NCBI RefSeq assembly: GCF_945952435.1 | Contig: NZ_CAMFHZ010000003.1 | Location: 1 to 64,000, forward strand | Length of the DNA: 64,000 nt | Direction of reading: 5' to 3' | Source: an uncultured Microbacterium sp. | Lineage (GTDB): Bacteria; Actinomycetota; Actinomycetes; Actinomycetales; Microbacteriaceae | Shown: positions 7,901 to 17,361 of the stretch, in pieces | Layout of the letters: every line of letters begins with the position of its first letter | Numbering within the stretch: position 1 is the first letter of the stretch | Notes under the pieces: model-generated | What the model was told of the DNA's origin: nothing | Databases searched by the model: none | What the model saw: only the letters and a program-made list of their open reading frames with translations | Translations under genes and position numbers: made by a program

Positions 7901-8908
7901 ATGCTCTCGTCCGCCCGGCCCGTGCTCGTGACCGGAGCGACGGGATTCCTCGGTGGGCACGTGATCCGCGCACTCGAGGCCGAGGGGATCCCCACGATCG
8001 CCTCCGGGCGCGATGCCGTGGCGCTGCAGCGGCTCGTGACCTCCGGCGGCACGGTCCGTGCGTCCCTCGACGAACTCGCGGACGTGCGCCGCGACGTCGA
8101 TGCCGTCGTCCACTGCGCGGCGCTGTCGACGCCGTGGGGGCGACCGCGCGACGTCGCGCACGCCAACGTCGAGGGGACCAGGGCTGCGCTCTCCTTCGCC
8201 GAGCGCAACGGCGCGCGGCGCCTCGTGTTCGTCTCGTCGCCCAGCGTGTATGCGGCTGCCAGGGACCGGATCGGCCTCCGTGAGGGGGACGTCGCGCCCG
8301 GGAAGCCGCTCAACGACTACATCCGTTCGAAGCTCGCCGCCGAGGAGCTGCTGCGGAGGGCGCAGCGGGAGGGACGGATCGCGGAGCTCGTCATCCTGCG
8401 GCCCCGTGGTCTCATCGGTCGGGGAGACCCCAGTCTCGTGCCGCGTCTGGTGCAGGTGCACCGTCGGATCGGGATTCCGCTCTTCGACGGCGGGCGGAAC
8501 CTCATCGACGTCACCGCCGTGGAGAACGTCGCGTTCGCGCTGCGTCTCGCCCTCACTCGCGGCGATCCGGCGGGCGGGGTCTACAACATCAGCAACGGCG
8601 AGCCGCGTCCGTTCCGCGCGCTGCTGGAGCAGCTGTTCCGTCGTCTCGGCGAGGAGCCGAGGTTCCGGACGATGCCCCGCAGGGCGGCCTGGGCGCTCGC
8701 GGCGACGTGCGAAGCGGTCTGCCGCGCGCTGCCAGGACGCCCCGAACCGCCGCTGACCCGGTACACGCTCTCCACGATCGCGTTCGCGCAGACGCTCGAC
8801 ATCTCCCGGGCCGTCGACGAGCTCGGCTATCGGCCCGCGTTCTCGCTGGATCACGCCCTCGACGGTGCCGCGGCGGACGTCCTCGAACGCCTCGGGGAGG
8901 GCGGATGA
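7901..8908 (+). CDS. NAD(P)-dependent epimerase/3-beta-HSD-like reductase (OleD-like)
   Basis: The 335-residue extended SDR has the nucleotide-binding loop TGATGFLGG (11-19), FVSSPSVY with the catalytic serine (113/115) and YIRSK with Tyr140 and Lys144. This type reduces or epimerises carbonyls; the closest functional parallel by family and context is OleD, which reduces a 2-alkyl-3-ketoacid to the hydroxyacid. It is the first gene of a tight operon: its stop overlaps the next start (ATGA), and the later genes encode a metallohydrolase, an adenylating enzyme and a ketoacyl synthase III. The role is inferred from family and neighbours only; sugar or sterol-type substrates remain possible. Confidence 0.8.
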   Translation: MLSSARPVLVTGATGFLGGHVIRALEAEGIPTIASGRDAVALQRLVTSGGTVRASLDELADVRRDVDAVVHCAALSTPWGRPRDVAHANVEGTRAALSFAERNGARRLVFVSSPSVYAAARDRIGLREGDVAPGKPLNDYIRSKLAAEELLRRAQREGRIAELVILRPRGLIGRGDPSLVPRLVQVHRRIGIPLFDGGRNLIDVTAVENVAFALRLALTRGDPAGGVYNISNGEPRPFRALLEQLFRRLGEEPRFRTMPRRAAWALAATCEAVCRALPGRPEPPLTRYTLSTIAFAQTLDISRAVDELGYRPAFSLDHALDGAAADVLERLGEGG

Positions 8909-9702
8909 GCGGGCGGCTGCGCCACTACGCGTGCGGGAGCACGGCGCACGACACCCGCACGCTGTTCCGAGGGGGCACGCGCGACGTGCGGGAGTTCCCG
9001 TCCGGCGTCTTCCTGTACGAGCCGGGGGACGGGCGCAGGTTCCTCTTCGACACCGGGTACGCGCCGGATCCCTGGCCGACAGGCTGGAGGACGTCCGTGT
9101 ACCGCCGGGTACTGCCCCCCTCGCTGGCCCCCGGCGACGACATCGGCGCTCAGCTGGCGCGGGACGGCGTGGATCCCGACAGCATCGGCCATGTGATCCT
9201 GTCCCACCTGCATCCCGATCATGTCGGCGGGCTGAAAAGCTTCCCTCGCGCGCGTCTCGTCATCACGTCGGGGCAGCTTGAAACCGATGAGAAGGCGCGG
9301 GTGCGAGACGCGGTCCTCCCCGGTCTCCTGCCCGCCGGCTTCCCGGGAGAGGACCCGATCGTGCTGACGCCGGCGGACTTCGCCCCTGTCACCGTCGCGG
9401 GGCGGCGTCTGCGGGTCGCCGAGCCGTGGGCGGGCGCGGGGATCCGTCTCGTGGACCTCCCCGGGCACGCCCGAGGGCATCTCGGCGCGCTCGTGGAGGA
9501 CCGCGTGCTGCTCGCCGGCGACGCGGCCTGGGGGACCGACCTCCTCGATGCCGCGCCCCGCATGCGCGCTCTGCCACGCCGGCTGCAGCACCACCCCGCC
9601 GCCTACGCCGCCACGGCGCGGACGCTCTCCGCCCTGTCCGCGCAGGGCATCCGGATCGTGTGCAGTCACGATCGGGTCGTCGATCGCGAGTTGCTCCCCT
9701 GA
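8905..9702 (+). CDS. Metallo-beta-lactamase-fold hydrolase
   Basis: This 265-residue protein carries the HLHPDH metal motif (101-106), followed by the downstream histidine (LPGHARGHLG), aspartate (LLAGDAAWG) and terminal histidine (VCSHDR). These make a complete binuclear zinc site of the MBL superfamily. Members open lactones, thioesters or phosphodiesters. The start overlaps the stop of the SDR gene by 4 bp, and the stop overlaps the next start by 1 bp. In this operon it occupies the position that the alpha/beta hydrolase OleB fills in ole clusters, so lactone or thioester hydrolysis is an attractive but untested role. Confidence 0.85.
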   Translation: MSGRLRHYACGSTAHDTRTLFRGGTRDVREFPSGVFLYEPGDGRRFLFDTGYAPDPWPTGWRTSVYRRVLPPSLAPGDDIGAQLARDGVDPDSIGHVILSHLHPDHVGGLKSFPRARLVITSGQLETDEKARVRDAVLPGLLPAGFPGEDPIVLTPADFAPVTVAGRRLRVAEPWAGAGIRLVDLPGHARGHLGALVEDRVLLAGDAAWGTDLLDAAPRMRALPRRLQHHPAAYAATARTLSALSAQGIRIVCSHDRVVDRELLP

Positions 9703-11024
9703 TGTCGCGCCTGCGTGTGGTCGGGGAGTTCATCGCCGCGCGATGGCTCCGGCCGTTGCGCACGCGGGCTTGCGTCGAGCGACGGCAGCGCCGGCTCCTC
9801 CGACGTCAGCTGCGGTTCCTGCGCACCCGCTCCGCCTACTTCGCCGCGCGCATCCCGCGTGGGACCACGGACCTGCGGTCCCTGCCGCTCATGGACAAGG
9901 GCGTTCTGATGGACCGCTTCGACGAGCTCAACACGGTGGGCGTCCGGCGCGCCGATGCGATGCGGATCGCGCTCGGCAACGAGCGCACCCGCGACTTCGC
10001 GCCCGGCATCGGCACGCACTCGGTCGGCCTGTCCAGCGGGACGAGCGGGCATCGGGGGCTCTTCCTCGTCGCGCGCGCCGAACGGGAACGCTGGGCCGGG
10101 AACGTCCTGGCCCGGACCCTCCCGCGAGGGCGGATCCTCGGCCAGCGGATCGCGCTGTTCCTGCGCGCCGACAACACGCTCTACGAGGAGGTCGCCTCGC
10201 GGGCGGTCTCGTTCTCCTTCTTCGACGTCTTCGCGGAGCTCAAGACGAACCTGGCACGACTGGAGGCGTACGCGCCGACGATCCTCGTCGCGCCGCCGTC
10301 CGTGCTCCTCGAGATCGCGCGTGCGGTGCAGCGCGGCGTTCTCGGCGTCGCGCCGACGAAGGTCTATGCGGTGGCCGAGGTGCTGGAGCTCTCCGACGAG
10401 CGCCGCATCGCCGCCGCGCTGGGGCAGGAGCGGATCCATCAGCTCTACCAGTGCACGGAGGGATTCCTCGCCCACACGTGCGACGAAGGCGTGCTGCACC
10501 TCAACGAGGACGGGATCCTCGTCGAAAGGGAGGAACTCGGCGACGGCCGCTTCGTGCCGATCCTCACCGACCTGCGCCGGCGCGCCCAGCCCATCGTGCG
10601 CTACCGCCTGGGAGATGTGCTCCGACTGCGGGAGGCGCCGTGCCCCTGCGGCAGCGCGCTCACCGCGATCGCCCGCATAGAGGGCCGCGAGGGCGACACG
10701 CTCTCGCTGCCAGGGCACGACGGTGGGATGGTGCCGATCTTCGCGGATCTCGTCTCGCGGGCGCTGCTCTACGTCGACGGCGTGGAGGAGTACCGGGTCG
10801 TCCAGACCGGGCGCCGCACGTTCGAGATCGGACTGCGGTGCTCCGACGACGCGGCGGAGGAGGCGGTCCGCGGCGGGGTCGTCGCGGAGCTGGGATCCTT
10901 GGCGGATCGGCAGAGGGCGGTGCGAGCCGAACTGCGTTTCGTGCCGTACGCGCCGGACGGCTCCCGTAAGCTGCGTCGCGTCGAACGTCGATGGAGGGGG
11001 GAGGCGGACGATGCGCAGCTGTGA
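9702..11024 (+). CDS. F390-synthetase-like adenylate-forming enzyme
   Basis: The 440-residue protein belongs to the AMP-forming acyl-ligase superfamily, in the clade of F390 synthetase and phenylacetate-CoA ligase relatives. LSSGTSGHRG (110-119) is the phosphate-binding loop, LYQCTEG lies in the adenine/substrate region, and YRLGDVLRLRE carries the aspartate that binds ribose. A C-terminal PCPCGSAL motif is typical of this clade. It activates a carboxylate as acyl-AMP; the acceptor is unknown. Coenzyme F390 itself is a methanogen compound, so the family name should not be taken as function. By analogy with OleC it could convert a hydroxyacid into a beta-lactone. It overlaps the next gene by 14 bp. 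Confidence 0.8.
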   Translation: MSRLRVVGEFIAARWLRPLRTRACVERRQRRLLRRQLRFLRTRSAYFAARIPRGTTDLRSLPLMDKGVLMDRFDELNTVGVRRADAMRIALGNERTRDFAPGIGTHSVGLSSGTSGHRGLFLVARAERERWAGNVLARTLPRGRILGQRIALFLRADNTLYEEVASRAVSFSFFDVFAELKTNLARLEAYAPTILVAPPSVLLEIARAVQRGVLGVAPTKVYAVAEVLELSDERRIAAALGQERIHQLYQCTEGFLAHTCDEGVLHLNEDGILVEREELGDGRFVPILTDLRRRAQPIVRYRLGDVLRLREAPCPCGSALTAIARIEGREGDTLSLPGHDGGMVPIFADLVSRALLYVDGVEEYRVVQTGRRTFEIGLRCSDDAAEEAVRGGVVAELGSLADRQRAVRAELRFVPYAPDGSRKLRRVERRWRGEADDAQL

Positions 11025-11943
11025 GATCGTCGGATGGGGGAGCGTGCTCCCCGAACGGGTGGTGCGCTTCGGCGACGCGGTCCGGTACCGGATCGACGAT
11101 GACACGACGCAGCGGGACATGCTCGCATCCGCGGCGGCGCGCGCGCTGGCGCACGCCGGGATGACGACCGACGACATCGACCTGGTGCTCGGCGCCTCGG
11201 CCGCAGGGATCCAGCCGATCCCGTGCACCGCGGCGCTGGTCTGGGAGCGCCTGACCCTCTCCGGCCATGCGGCGGCGTTCGACGTGAACTCGACCTGCAC
11301 GAGCTTCATCACCGCGCTCGACGTCGCGTCGCGATACCTCCGCGACGGCGACCACTCGACGGTGCTCGTGGTCGCAGGGGACGTGGGCAGTCGCTTCCTC
11401 AACCCTGCGCAGCAGGAGAGCTTCGAGCTGTTCAGCGATGCCGCGGTGGCCGTAGTCGTGACCCGCTCGGCCGAACCGGGGCGCGGCGTGCTCGCGAGCA
11501 GGCAGCAGACCTGGCCCGCGCATGCGCACGACACGGAGATCCGCGGAGGGCTGTCCCGCTCGCCCGCGCAGGACTACGCGACGGCGGATCCCGCCGACTA
11601 CCTCTTCGACATGGACGGCCGGCGCGCACTGCTCGGCATGATGCGGGTCCTGCCCGACTTCTTCGCACGGTTCCTCGGCGAGGCGGCGCTCTCGCACGAC
11701 GACATCGCCCTCTGGATCCCGCATCAGGCCTCCGCGGCTCTCGGACCCATGCTCGACCGGATCGGCGTGCCGGCGGACAAGCGGGTCGACGAGGTGGCGT
11801 CCTTCGGCAACATGGTCTCGGCGTCCGTGCCGTTCATGCTCGTCCGCGCGCTCGAAGCCGGACGCATCGGACGAGGGGATCTCGTCGTGCTGTGCGGCAC
11901 GGCTGCGGGCCTGACCGCGAACGCCCTCGCGCTGCGGCTCTGA
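11011..11943 (+). CDS. 3-oxoacyl-ACP synthase III-like condensing enzyme (OleA/FabH-like)
   Basis: This 310-residue thiolase-fold enzyme has the full KAS III triad: Cys96 in NSTCTSF, His238 in WIPHQAS and Asn267 in [20 protein letters not shown] matches the family's GDGAGA segment. It should condense two acyl thioesters or acylate a nucleophile. It is the last gene of the operon and is not in a fab cluster, so a primary fatty-acid role seems less likely than a dedicated pathway with its SDR, MBL and adenylating partners. No acyl carrier protein gene is near, which would suit acyl-CoA substrates as in OleA. Confidence 0.85.
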   Translation: MRSCEIVGWGSVLPERVVRFGDAVRYRIDDDTTQRDMLASAAARALAHAGMTTDDIDLVLGASAAGIQPIPCTAALVWERLTLSGHAAAFDVNSTCTSFITALDVASRYLRDGDHSTVLVVAGDVGSRFLNPAQQESFELFSDAAVAVVVTRSAEPGRGVLASRQQTWPAHAHDTEIRGGLSRSPAQDYATADPADYLFDMDGRRALLGMMRVLPDFFARFLGEAALSHDDIALWIPHQASAALGPMLDRIGVPADKRVDEVASFGNMVSASVPFMLVRALEAGRIGRGDLVVLCGTAAGLTANALALRL

Positions 11944-11999
11944 TCCGGAGCGGATCCCGCCGGGCGCAGGGTCGTCTGCGGTCGTCGTGGCGCCGGACC

Positions 12000-14444
12000 T
12001 CAGGCCCCGAGCGCCGCGCCGATCGAGCCGATCACTCCGTCGATCGGCTGCCCCGAGCCGTCCCGCTTCGCACCGGTCTCCGGAAGGGCGCGGGCGCTGC
12101 CGTCCGGGCCCACCGCGAGCGCAGGCTCGACGCCGACCCAGGCCAGGGTGAGCCGGTCCTCGCCCTTCAGGAAGGCGTGAGCGCGCACCCCGCCCGTCGC
12201 CCGGCCCTTGCCCGGGAACTCCGAGAACGAGGAGGACTTCGCGCGCCCGGCGTCCGTGCCCGCGATCATCCCGGTGCCGCCGGAGACGGTCACGACGATC
12301 GCCTCCTCGCCTGCCGGGAGCACGGAGAACGCGATCACCTCGGCGCCCGTGCCGAGCTTGATCCCCGCCATGCCGCCCGCCGGCGCCCCCTGGGGACGCA
12401 CGCCGGCCGAGGGGAAGTGCAGCAGCTGCGCATCGCTCGTGACGAACACCAGCTCCGCGTCGTCGGGAGCGGACCCCGCACCGACCACGACGTCGCCGGG
12501 CTTCATGCCGATGATCTCGAGCTCGGGCTTGGGTGCGAGCGTCGACGGCACCACGCGCTTGACCACGCCGGACCGCGTGCCGAGCGCGAGCGGGGTGTCG
12601 TCGTCGAAGCGGACGAGGGCGAGGATCCGCTCGCTCTTGTCGAGCAGACCGATGTAGTCGCGCAGCGGGACGCCGGCGGCGAGGTGCACGGATGCCGATG
12701 GGACGGAGGGAAGATCCACCGCGGTGAAGCGGACGATCCGTCCCGCGGAGGTGATCGCACCGATCTCGGTGCGCGTCGTGGTGGGCAGCGTCGCCAGGAT
12801 CGCGTCGTGCTTGCTGCGTCGCCCGGATGCGGGGAGCTCCTGCCCCGGCTCGAGGTCGACCCGCACCGCACGCCCCGTCGTGGAGAGCACCACGACGGTG
12901 GGTGCATCCGCGATCTGCGTGTCGACGGGGCCCTTGGCCGCACGCTGCTTGGGCGGCGCGGCGTTCAGCAGCAGGGTGCGCCGCGGGGTGCCGTAGGCCT
13001 CCGCGGCCGCGTCGAGCTCCTGAGCGACCTGCGCACGCAGGAGGGGTTCGCTGGCGAGGAGCTCCCGCAGAGCGGCGATCTCCGCCATGAGGGCGTCGCG
13101 TTCGGTCTCCAGCTCGATGCGGGAGAACTTGGTGAGCCGCCGCAGCCGCAGTTCGAGGATGTACTCGGCCTGCGGCTCGCTGAGATCGAACACTGTGCGC
13201 AGACGAGTGCGCGCCTGCTCGGAGTCGTCCGAGGAGCGGATGACCTGGATGACCTCGTCGATGTCGAGGATCGCGATGAGCAGCCCCTCGACCAGGTGCA
13301 GGCGCTCCTCCCGTCGCGCGAGCCGGTAGCGGCTGCGCCGCGTCACGACCTCCAGGCGATGCCGCACGTACACGCTGAGCAGTTCCTTGAGCCCAAGCGT
13401 GCGCGGCTGCCCGTCGACGAGCGCGACGTTGTTGATGCTGAAGGAGTCCTCGATCGGGGTGAGGCGGTACAGCTGTTCGAGCACCGCATTCGGGTCGAAG
13501 CCGGTCTTGATCCCGATCTGGATCCGCATGCCGTGATTGCGGTCGGTGAGGTCGTTGACGTCGCTGATGCCCTGCAGCTTCTTGGCCTGCACGGCGTCGC
13601 GGATCTTCTCGATCACCCGCTCGGGGCCGACCATGTACGGAAGCTCCGTGACCACGATCCCGGTCCTGCGCGGTCCGAGCGGCTCGATCGAGACCTTCCC
13701 GCGCACCTTGAAGGCGCCGCGCCCGTTCGCGTAGGCGTCGCGGACGCCGTCGAGGCCCATCACGATGCCGCCCGAGGGGAAATCGGGGCCCGGCACGAAC
13801 TCCATGAGCTCTTCGGTGGTCGCCTCGGGGTGTTCGAGCAGATGCGTGGCGGCGGCGACGACCTCGATGAGGTTGTGCGGGGCCATGTTCGTCGCCATGC
13901 CCACCGCGATGCCGCTCGCCCCGTTGACGAGCAGGTTCGGGAACGCCGCCGGCAGCACCGACGGCTGCTGGAACTGGCCGTCGTAGTTCGGCACGAAGTC
14001 GACGACGTCCTCGTCGAGGCTCTCGGTGAGGGCGAGCGCGGCCGGGGCCAGTCGCGCCTCGGTGTACCGCGAGGCCGCGGGGCCGTCGTCCAGCGAGCCG
14101 AAGTTGCCGTGTCCGTCCACGAGCGGGAGGCGCAGGGCGAACGGCTGGGCGAGGCGCACGAGCGCGTCGTAGATCGCGGAGTCGCCGTGCGGGTGCAGCT
14201 TTCCCATGACGTCGCCGACGACGCGGGCGCTCTTGACGTGTCCTTTCGTCGGCACGAGGCCCATCTCCGCCATCTGGAAGAGGATCCTGCGCTGCACGGG
14301 CTTGAGCCCGTCACGGGCGTCCGGGAGTGCGCGCGAGTAGATGACCGAGTAGGCGTACTCCAGGAACGAGCCCTGCATCTCGCTCGAAAGATCGATGTCC
14401 TGGATGCGCTCGTCGATCGGCTCGGGCGGCGTGGTGCGGGGCAT
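12000..14444 (-). CDS. parC: DNA topoisomerase IV (type IIA) subunit A
   Basis: The 814-residue breakage-reunion subunit has [22 protein letters not shown] and [19 protein letters not shown] near the N-terminus and the catalytic tyrosine 127 in [10 protein letters not shown] coiled region and a C-terminal beta-pinwheel follow. A canonical GyrA box (QRRGGKG) is absent; [12 protein letters not shown] is the nearest match, supporting ParC-like function together with parE at 3541. The start at 14444 has AGGAAG just upstream; extending to 14489 adds 15 basic residues with no family support. It is divergent from the phosphodiesterase gene and ends 56 bp from the converging ketoacyl synthase gene. 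Confidence 0.93.
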   Translation of the reverse strand: MPRTTPPEPIDERIQDIDLSSEMQGSFLEYAYSVIYSRALPDARDGLKPVQRRILFQMAEMGLVPTKGHVKSARVVGDVMGKLHPHGDSAIYDALVRLAQPFALRLPLVDGHGNFGSLDDGPAASRYTEARLAPAALALTESLDEDVVDFVPNYDGQFQQPSVLPAAFPNLLVNGASGIAVGMATNMAPHNLIEVVAAATHLLEHPEATTEELMEFVPGPDFPSGGIVMGLDGVRDAYANGRGAFKVRGKVSIEPLGPRRTGIVVTELPYMVGPERVIEKIRDAVQAKKLQGISDVNDLTDRNHGMRIQIGIKTGFDPNAVLEQLYRLTPIEDSFSINNVALVDGQPRTLGLKELLSVYVRHRLEVVTRRSRYRLARREERLHLVEGLLIAILDIDEVIQVIRSSDDSEQARTRLRTVFDLSEPQAEYILELRLRRLTKFSRIELETERDALMAEIAALRELLASEPLLRAQVAQELDAAAEAYGTPRRTLLLNAAPPKQRAAKGPVDTQIADAPTVVVLSTTGRAVRVDLEPGQELPASGRRSKHDAILATLPTTTRTEIGAITSAGRIVRFTAVDLPSVPSASVHLAAGVPLRDYIGLLDKSERILALVRFDDDTPLALGTRSGVVKRVVPSTLAPKPELEIIGMKPGDVVVGAGSAPDDAELVFVTSDAQLLHFPSAGVRPQGAPAGGMAGIKLGTGAEVIAFSVLPAGEEAIVVTVSGGTGMIAGTDAGRAKSSSFSEFPGKGRATGGVRAHAFLKGEDRLTLAWVGVEPALAVGPDGSARALPETGAKRDGSGQPIDGVIGSIGAALGA

Positions 14445-14525
14445 GGGCTTCCTGCGGGTTCGGGGGAGCGGCGGAGGGCGTCTCGACACCGTGACCGGAT
14501 CCGCCTCTGTGCGAGACTGATTCGG

Positions 14526-15653
14526 GTGACCCTCATGTTACCGGCGATCCCTCCCGGCACCCGGAGCGTGACCGGGGTGGCGCACGACCTGCTCGCGGCT
14601 CTCGACGGCAGGTCGGCGCTGGGGGCACCGGCGCGTTCGGTGGTGCTCGTCGTGATCGACGGACTCGGCGCGATCCAGCTGCGGGCGCACGCGGGCCATG
14701 CGCGGACGCTCGCCGGCGCGATGGCGAAGAAGGACGTGATCTCCACCGTCTTCCCCTCGACCACGGCCGCCGCTCTCACGAGCCTGCTGACCGGAGCCGA
14801 TCCGGGTCGGCATGGTCTGGTGGGCTATGCCGTCCGCGACCCCGCGACGGGCACCGTCGTCAACCAGCTCTCGGGATGGGAGTCCGCCGGGGTCGACGGG
14901 AGCGCCTGGCAGGCCGAGCCCACGGTCTTCGAGCGGGCTCGGGCCGCAGGCAGGCCGGCCTTCGCCGTCGGGCTGCCCGAGTACGCGCACAGCGGCTTCT
15001 CCGCGGCGACCCTGCGCGGAGCCGAGTTCCGTGGGGGTCGGTCCGCGGTGGAGCGCGTCGCCCTCGCCCTCGCCCTGGCCGAGGAGAACGACGGGGCGCT
15101 CGTCTACTGCTATCTGCCCGAGGCGGACAAGGCGGGACATCGCCACGGCGTGGACTCGGGGGCATGGGTCGCTGCGCTGGAGGATCTCGACGCCGCGTTG
15201 ACGGTGCGGATCCCCGACGGCGTCGGCGTCCTCGTCACGGCCGATCACGGAATGGTCGACGTCCCGGTGCACCGTCATCTCGTCATCGACGAGCGCAGCC
15301 CGTTGCAGCGCGGCGTCGCGCTGATCGCGGGCGAGCCGCGCATGCTGCACGTCTATCTCGACGATCCCGCCGACGTCCTGCAGGTCGCCGAGGAGTGGAT
15401 CCGCGGAACCGAGGGGGCTGCCGACGTGCTCACCCGTGATCAGGCGACCGCGGGTGGGCTCTACGGGCCGGAGGTGACCCCCGAGGCCGCATCCCGCATC
15501 GGCGATCTGGTCGTTCCTGCGCGCGGACAGTGGGCGCTGTACGACGGAGCAGCGGAGGACCAGCGGTCCCAGGGCATGATCGGCCAGCATGGCGCGCTCA
15601 CCCCGGAGGAGCTCCGCGTGCCGCTCCTGCGGCTTGGCGCGTTCGCGCGGTAG
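14526..15653 (+). CDS. Alkaline phosphatase-superfamily nucleotide pyrophosphatase/phosphodiesterase
   Basis: This roughly 375-residue protein has the metal-site motif VVIDGLGAI near the N-terminus and the nucleophile threonine in [36 protein letters not shown] and [10 protein letters not shown] follow, giving the expected two-metal ligand set. Such enzymes cleave nucleotide or phospholipid phosphodiesters. No signal peptide is seen, so it is probably cytoplasmic. GTG 14526 and ATG 14535 are both possible; GTG is preferred because GAGACT sits 7 nt before it as a plausible -10. Start confidence is moderate. Confidence 0.85.
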   Translation: MTLMLPAIPPGTRSVTGVAHDLLAALDGRSALGAPARSVVLVVIDGLGAIQLRAHAGHARTLAGAMAKKDVISTVFPSTTAAALTSLLTGADPGRHGLVGYAVRDPATGTVVNQLSGWESAGVDGSAWQAEPTVFERARAAGRPAFAVGLPEYAHSGFSAATLRGAEFRGGRSAVERVALALALAEENDGALVYCYLPEADKAGHRHGVDSGAWVAALEDLDAALTVRIPDGVGVLVTADHGMVDVPVHRHLVIDERSPLQRGVALIAGEPRMLHVYLDDPADVLQVAEEWIRGTEGAADVLTRDQATAGGLYGPEVTPEAASRIGDLVVPARGQWALYDGAAEDQRSQGMIGQHGALTPEELRVPLLRLGAFAR

Positions 15654-15674
15654 CGGTGCGGCCGCGGCGCCGGC

Positions 15675-16745
15675 TCAGTCGTCGCTGCGCGCGCCGAAGA
15701 CGATCTCGTCCCACGACGGCATCTCCCTGCGCCGTCGTCGGGGCGAGCCCTCTTGGTCCCCGCCTCCGGAGGGAGCGGAGTCCGCCGGCTCGGACGGTTC
15801 CGGCGTGTAGCCCGGCTCGAGGGCGTCGAAGAGGGCGAGGGGACGTGCGTCCTCCGGCTCCTCCTCGAAGACCGGACGCGACTCCCGCTGGCCCCTGCGG
15901 CGGCGGAGCGCCTCGAGCAGATCGGCCGTGTCGGCGGGGGTCGACGGTGCGAACGACGCGCTGCGGGTCGCCGCCTCCTGCGCGTTCGACGAGGACTGCG
16001 GGTGTCGCGCAGAGCGCGGTTCGGTGGCGTCGGCGATCCCGTGGTCCTCGGCGTCCTCGCTCGGAGCGGGCGCCGGGACGAGCCGCGGGCCGAAGGCGCC
16101 GGAGTCGAAGCGGGTGTCGTCCTTGTACGGAGACGGGCGCTGCTCCTTGTCGAGGGCACGCAGGCGGGGGATCAGACCCTCCGGGAGCGAGCCCTGCCGG
16201 GAGAGCTGGGTCGCGTCCGCGTTGAGCGGCGAGAGGGCGCTGCGCCGCGGATCGAAGCCCCAGCGCGCATCGTGGTCGACGTCGTTCGCCGTGAACTCGA
16301 GCTTGACGATCCAGCCGGAGTCGTCCTTCCACGCCACCCAGCGTTCGCCGGACGCGGCGAGATCGGCGAGCTTCGCGCGGATCGCGACCCCGAACGTGGG
16401 CTGCGCGTCGGGCTCCACCTCGCTGCCGATGAGCACCGGCACGGCGAGCGCCTGCCCGACGACGTGCTCGCGCTCGGCGAGCACCGGACCCTCGAACCGC
16501 TCGACCGCGGCGCGGCTCACCCCCAGCAGCTCCGCGACCTCGGCCGCGGACATCCCGGCACGGATGTGCGCCTGGATCTCACGAGGGGAGGCCGCCAGCG
16601 GCGGCGCCTTCTCCTCGCGACTGGCCCTGGCCCGGCGCAGTTCCGCGCGCAGCACCTCGTCGATCGGGAGGGCGAAACGCTCTCCGGACTCGGTGGCGAG
16701 GACGAGGACGTCGTCCTCGGCGCCGACGATTGTGACGTGTTCCAT
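15675..16745 (-). CDS. sepH: Septation protein SepH
   Basis: The 356-residue protein opens with the DUF3071 domain (about residues 1-165): MEHVTIVGAEDDVLVLATESGERFALPIDEVL, then the helix-turn-helix-like segment PREIQAHIRAGMSAAEVAELLGVSRAAVERFEGPVL. A long, charged and probably disordered C-terminal region with repeated acidic/arginine patches follows. In Streptomyces, SepH binds FtsZ and promotes Z-ring assembly. The family is restricted to actinobacteria, which supports the taxonomic call. It is divergent from the DUF4193 gene. Confidence 0.93.
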   Translation of the reverse strand: MEHVTIVGAEDDVLVLATESGERFALPIDEVLRAELRRARASREEKAPPLAASPREIQAHIRAGMSAAEVAELLGVSRAAVERFEGPVLAEREHVVGQALAVPVLIGSEVEPDAQPTFGVAIRAKLADLAASGERWVAWKDDSGWIVKLEFTANDVDHDARWGFDPRRSALSPLNADATQLSRQGSLPEGLIPRLRALDKEQRPSPYKDDTRFDSGAFGPRLVPAPAPSEDAEDHGIADATEPRSARHPQSSSNAQEAATRSASFAPSTPADTADLLEALRRRRGQRESRPVFEEEPEDARPLALFDALEPGYTPEPSEPADSAPSGGGDQEGSPRRRRREMPSWDEIVFGARSDD

Positions 16746-16848
16746 GGCTTCTGCCCCTCAGGATGGGTGTGCGTTCATGGTGTCACGGGTCGATCCGTCG
16801 GGGCGGGAATACCGTGGGCGCGCCGCCCGTTCGGTCCGGCGGAACGAA

Positions 16849-16860
16849 TGGCATTTGCCA
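16849..16860. repeat. 12-bp inverted repeat TGGCA-TT-TGCCA
   Basis: This short perfect palindrome lies in the 198-bp space between the divergent sepH and DUF4193 genes. It could be an operator; no regulator is assigned. Confidence 0.4.
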
Positions 16861-16943
16861 AACGCACGCGCGTCATGCAAACTATGGGCCGCCGAACACC
16901 CCCGGCGCCCGCCACTCGCAGGATGAAAGTGGAGATCCCCCCT

Positions 16944-17237
16944 ATGGCAACCGATTACGACGCCCCTCGCAAGAGCGAAGACGAGAGCGAGTCGATCGAG
17001 GCTCTCAAGGAGCGCGTCCCCGACAAGATGTCGGGATCGATCGATGTCGAGGACTCGGACAACCCCGGTGGTTTCGACCTCCCGGGAGCGGACCTCTCCG
17101 ACGTCGAGCTCGACGTCGTGGTGCTGCCCCCGCAGGAGGACGAGTTCACCTGTGTGAGCTGCTTCCTCGTGAAGCACCGTTCGCAGCTCGACCACGAGGA
17201 GAAGCTCGGCCCGATCTGCAAGGAATGCGCTGCCTGA
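16944..17237 (+). CDS. DUF4193 domain protein
   Basis: This 97-residue acidic protein has an N-terminal charged tail and a C-terminal zinc-binding-like motif, FTCVSCFLVKHRSQLD...GPICKECAA (CxxC and CxxC pairs). It matches the actinobacterial DUF4193 family, encoded next to sepH/dut in many members of the phylum; the function is not known. It is followed by two strong hairpins (17255-17284 and 17290-17313) and so is likely a single-gene transcript. Confidence 0.9.
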   Translation: MATDYDAPRKSEDESESIEALKERVPDKMSGSIDVEDSDNPGGFDLPGADLSDVELDVVVLPPQEDEFTCVSCFLVKHRSQLDHEEKLGPICKECAA

Positions 17238-17254
17238 GCCCCCTCGACGCCGCA

Positions 17255-17284
17255 CGCGCCTGGACCCTTCGGTCCGGGCGCGTT
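17255..17284. terminator. Terminator hairpin, 13-bp stem
   Basis: ACGCGCCTGGACC, loop CTTC, GGTCCGGGCGCGT (one G-T pair), 18 bp after the DUF4193 stop. Confidence 0.75.
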
Positions 17285-17289
17285 CTGCG

Positions 17290-17313
17290 TTCCCGGGGTT
17301 GTTCCCGGGAACT
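17290..17313. terminator. Second hairpin between converging genes
   Basis: GTTCCCGGG pairs with CCCGGGAAC. It lies between the DUF4193 gene and the converging DUF3093 gene. Confidence 0.6.
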
Positions 17314-17361
17314 CGCGGTCGGGGACGACACATCCCGTGCTCGCCCGAGGAGGGGGGGTGC

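Noticed and set aside
9702..11024. True coenzyme F390 synthetase
   Set aside because: F390 is a methanogen metabolite; only the adenylation fold is supported.
11011..11943. FabH of primary fatty acid synthesis
   Set aside because: No acpP, fabD or fabF nearby, and it is locked in an operon with three accessory enzymes.
11223..14525. Upstream extension of the phosphodiesterase frame through parC
   Set aside because: Family similarity begins only after 14526; the earlier part is antisense to parC.
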